Positions 5,066 through 7,018 of a DNA stretch of 7,018 nucleotides are shown piece by piece (position 1 is the first letter of the stretch; every line of letters begins with the position of its first letter). The stretch is from the NCBI GenBank assembly GCA_947632295.1, contig CANROQ010000053.1:1-7018 (forward strand). Reading direction: 5' to 3'. A model generated the notes under the pieces. The model had not been told where the DNA came from, did not search any database, and saw only the letters and a program-made list of their open reading frames with translations. The stretch is from an uncultured Bacilli bacterium. GTDB lineage: Bacteria > Bacillota_I > Bacilli_A > RF39 > UBA660. A program made the translations under genes and the position numbers.

Positions 5066-6757
5066 ATGAAAAAAGTAGCAATTGTTGTAGCAAGTTTATT
5101 AATTATTTTCGGAGTAATTTTTTTAGTAAAAGATAAATTATTAAAAAAAATAATTGTCGAAAAAATTGATGAAAAAGATATGTATATTGCTAGTAGCGAA
5201 TTAGAAGTATCACTATATGATTTAGAATATAATAAAGTAGATTCGATTATAAGAGGTACTAAAGTTAAAATGTACGATAAAGACCTAACTAATACCTTAA
5301 ATGAAGAAGATACTAATATTTATGTAAAGATTTTATATGAAGATAAAGAATTTTTAATATTAAAAGATGATTTGACTGATGATTTAACAAAAACGGTTTT
5401 AGAAAAAGAACGATTTGTTCGTACTCCTGTTTCTATTTATAAAGATAGTGATGGAGTAGATCTATTAGGTGTTATAAATAAGGGTGAAAAAGTTGAAATT
5501 ACTGGTTTTGATAAATTTTTAGATGGTGGTGTAGTTTCTAAATATAAGATTAAATATAATGATATTGAAGGATATGTTTATGAAAAATATTTAGTTAAAA
5601 CAAAAGAAGAAGCAATTATAAATTATGATCAAGATGGAAATTATCAAACACATTTAGCTAGAACGGATACACAAGGTGGTGGAGCTGCCGGAAATCTTGA
5701 TTATTTTCCATTTACTAAACCTGTTTTTGAAAATAATGTAATACCAGGTGAGGTTAGAAGTTTGTATTTAAATGGTGGCGTTTTAGGTAATATCGATGAA
5801 TATATTGCAGTTGCTAAAGAAAGTAATATTAATGCTTTTGTAGTTGACATTAAAGATAGTGGTTCGCCTGCTTATGCATCGAAAGTTATGCAAGAGTTAT
5901 CGCCAACTAATTATAATAATGCAATTAGTTCCTTTGAATTTTATCAATCAGCAATTAAAAAATTAAAAGATAATGGCTTTTATGTAATTGGTAGAATTAC
6001 AGTTTTTAAGGATCATTATTTTGCGCAAGATCATCCAGAATATGCGATTGTCAATAGTGGTAATGGTGCACTATTTTCCCATAATGGTTCTTATTGGCCT
6101 AGTGCTTATCAACGTAAAGTTTGGGAATTTAATGTAAAACTTGCTAAAGAAGCTGTTACAGAAATGGGATTTAATGAAATTCAATTTGATTATGTTCGTT
6201 TTCCTGATCGAACATATAAATTAGAAGAAAATGGTACGATGAATATGCGAAATGAGTATGGTGAAGAAAAGGCTCAAGCAATTCAAAGATTTTTGATGTA
6301 TGCTTGTGATGAAATTCATTCGGTTGGTGCTTATGTTTCGGCTGATGTTTTTGGTGAATCTGCTTATACTTATGTGGCTGCTTATGGTCAATATTGGCCT
6401 AGTATTTCTAATGTAGTTGATGTTATTAGTGCCATGCCATATCCTGATCACTTTAATGCCCATGATTTTGGTATTTCAGAAGTTGTTTGGACTGTACCAT
6501 ATAAATTAATGAATACTTGGGGAACATATGCAGCCAATCGTCAAAAAGAAATTCCAACTCCTGCAATTGTACGAACTTGGGTACAAGCCTATGATACTAT
6601 TAAAAGCCCATATATTGTCTATGATGCATCAAAAATATCCGATGAAATTCAAGGCTTATATGATGCGGGACTTAAAGGTGGCTATATGACTTGGAATTCT
6701 GGTTCAAGTTTGGTAAAATATAGATCTCTTGCATCAGCATTTAAAAAGGAGTATTAA
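5066..6757 (+). CDS. Membrane-anchored SH3-domain protein with putative glycoside hydrolase domain (DUF4015-like)
   Basis: A 563-residue protein, not assigned a gene name. It has a signal-anchor helix (about 3-22) and two SH3-like domains (about 38-105 and 115-178; the second with SIYKD, KGEKVEI, KYKIKYNDIEGYV). A Gly-rich linker (about 201-210) leads to a C-terminal TIM-barrel domain (about 228-560) resembling the DUF4015 'putative glycosyl hydrolase' family. Conserved strand motifs are FVVDIKD (258-264), VIGRITVFKD (307-316), EIQFDYVRFP (371-380), SADVFG (425-430), AMPYPDHF (456-463) and YMTWNSG (540-546). Asp261, Asp375 and Asp427 are plausible active-site acids, but catalysis in this family is not something I can confirm. 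SH3 domains outside the membrane commonly bind peptidoglycan, so an envelope-located enzyme acting on wall or another glycan is the likely role. The gene follows yunB by 14 bases and precedes yutD by one, so it is probably part of the same transcript. Confidence 0.87.
   Translation: MKKVAIVVASLLIIFGVIFLVKDKLLKKIIVEKIDEKDMYIASSELEVSLYDLEYNKVDSIIRGTKVKMYDKDLTNTLNEEDTNIYVKILYEDKEFLILKDDLTDDLTKTVLEKERFVRTPVSIYKDSDGVDLLGVINKGEKVEITGFDKFLDGGVVSKYKIKYNDIEGYVYEKYLVKTKEEAIINYDQDGNYQTHLARTDTQGGGAAGNLDYFPFTKPVFENNVIPGEVRSLYLNGGVLGNIDEYIAVAKESNINAFVVDIKDSGSPAYASKVMQELSPTNYNNAISSFEFYQSAIKKLKDNGFYVIGRITVFKDHYFAQDHPEYAIVNSGNGALFSHNGSYWPSAYQRKVWEFNVKLAKEAVTEMGFNEIQFDYVRFPDRTYKLEENGTMNMRNEYGEEKAQAIQRFLMYACDEIHSVGAYVSADVFGESAYTYVAAYGQYWPSISNVVDVISAMPYPDHFNAHDFGISEVVWTVPYKLMNTWGTYAANRQKEIPTPAIVRTWVQAYDTIKSPYIVYDASKISDEIQGLYDAGLKGGYMTWNSGSSLVKYRSLASAFKKEY
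6745..6751 (+). promoter_or_regulatory. Ribosome binding site of yutD inside the hydrolase gene
   Basis: AAAGGAG ends seven bases before the yutD ATG at 6759 and lies within the last codons of the hydrolase gene. It is the strongest Shine-Dalgarno site in the window. Confidence 0.8.
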
Positions 6758-6758
6758 A

Positions 6759-7018
6759 ATGAAAAAGAAATATATATTAGAAAATAATGAATATGAATTA
6801 GTAGAAGATTATAAAAATGGTTTTGATTATGATGAGGTAAAAAGCAAATATACTGATTATTTTTACGATTATGATTATATAGTAGGCGATTGGGCTTATG
6901 GAAAATTAAGACTTAAAGGCTTTTATAATAGTGATAATAAAAAATGTAATGAAACAAATAATTTTTCAAATTATAAAAAATATATAAGTGATTATTGTGC
7001 TTATGAATGTCGCTATTT
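6759..7018 (+). CDS. yutD: YutD family protein (DUF1027), 3' end cut by window
   Basis: The first 86 codons are present and the frame is open to the window end. The block YDYIVGDWAYGKLRLKGFY (38-56) is the hallmark of the YutD/DUF1027 family, followed by the family's conserved aromatic and cysteine-containing segment (SDYCAYECRY, 77-86). YutD is a small cytoplasmic protein of Bacillota with no function I can state with confidence. In B. subtilis it lies near yunB, which supports both assignments. It starts one base after the hydrolase stop codon, behind a strong AAAGGAG site, so it belongs to the same operon and may be translated more efficiently than its upstream neighbours. Tyr and Asp are unusually frequent in the first 45 residues. 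Confidence 0.88.
   Translation, partial: MKKKYILENNEYELVEDYKNGFDYDEVKSKYTDYFYDYDYIVGDWAYGKLRLKGFYNSDNKKCNETNNFSNYKKYISDYCAYECRY

Noticed and set aside
6221..6463. 80-codon open frame on the minus strand
   Set aside because: It lies wholly inside the well-conserved barrel domain of the hydrolase gene, has no ribosome binding site and no recognisable protein, so it is a shadow frame.
1..7018. Stop-codon reassignment (TGA as tryptophan), considered because of the very low GC
   Set aside because: All genes read through at full length under the standard bacterial code with TGG for Trp; no in-frame TGA is needed. The absence of TGA stops among five complete genes and one 3'-complete gene is too few to mean anything.

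Overview
The window is strongly AT-rich (by eye well under 30% GC). It has short intergenic gaps, Shine-Dalgarno sites of the AAAGGAG and AGGTGAT type, sigma-A-like promoters with extended -10 elements, and stem-loop plus U-run terminators. All visible stop codons are TAA or TAG, and tryptophan is read from TGG, so nothing suggests recoding. The gene content (YunB, YutD, a SH3-linked putative glycoside hydrolase, a GH25 lysozyme, ThyA-FolA) points to a Bacillota chromosome, probably an uncultivated, low-GC, Bacilli-like lineage. That placement is inference, since there is no rRNA here.

Left part (1-2223): the window opens inside a gene for an Rpn/PD-(D/E)XK-type nuclease (putative transposase family), whose C-terminal 210 codons are present. 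An AT-only hairpin terminator follows. A promoter and a leader with a stem-loop at its predicted 5' end then precede thyA (thymidylate synthase), which overlaps folA (dihydrofolate reductase) by one base. ThyA oxidises methylene-tetrahydrofolate to dihydrofolate and DHFR reduces it back, so the pair is a minimal dTMP/folate cycle. A strong terminator closes the unit.

Middle (2224-4286): a single-gene unit encodes a membrane-anchored protein with an extracellular Ig-like region and a GH25 lysozyme domain. Its terminator is a hairpin shared with the convergent gene for a small two-CBS-domain protein. That gene is divergent from yunB, and the 169-base gap between them holds promoter candidates on both strands.

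Right part (4287-7018): yunB, then a 563-residue membrane-anchored protein with two SH3-like domains and a TIM-barrel putative glycoside hydrolase domain (DUF4015-like), then yutD (cut by the window end). Gaps are 14 bases and 1 base, so this looks like one operon. In Bacillus subtilis yunB and yutD lie in the same region, separated by yutC, lipA (yutB) and lytH (yunA). Here the hydrolase sits between them. This suggests a conserved envelope/sporulation-linked neighbourhood with a different wall-associated enzyme inserted.

No intergenic gap exceeds 300 bases. I saw no tRNA, rRNA, CRISPR array, recognisable riboswitch or insertion-sequence ends. The window looks mostly like ordinary chromosome. 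The most interesting parts are the yunB-hydrolase-yutD arrangement and a DHFR with an unusual residue at a cofactor-binding position.
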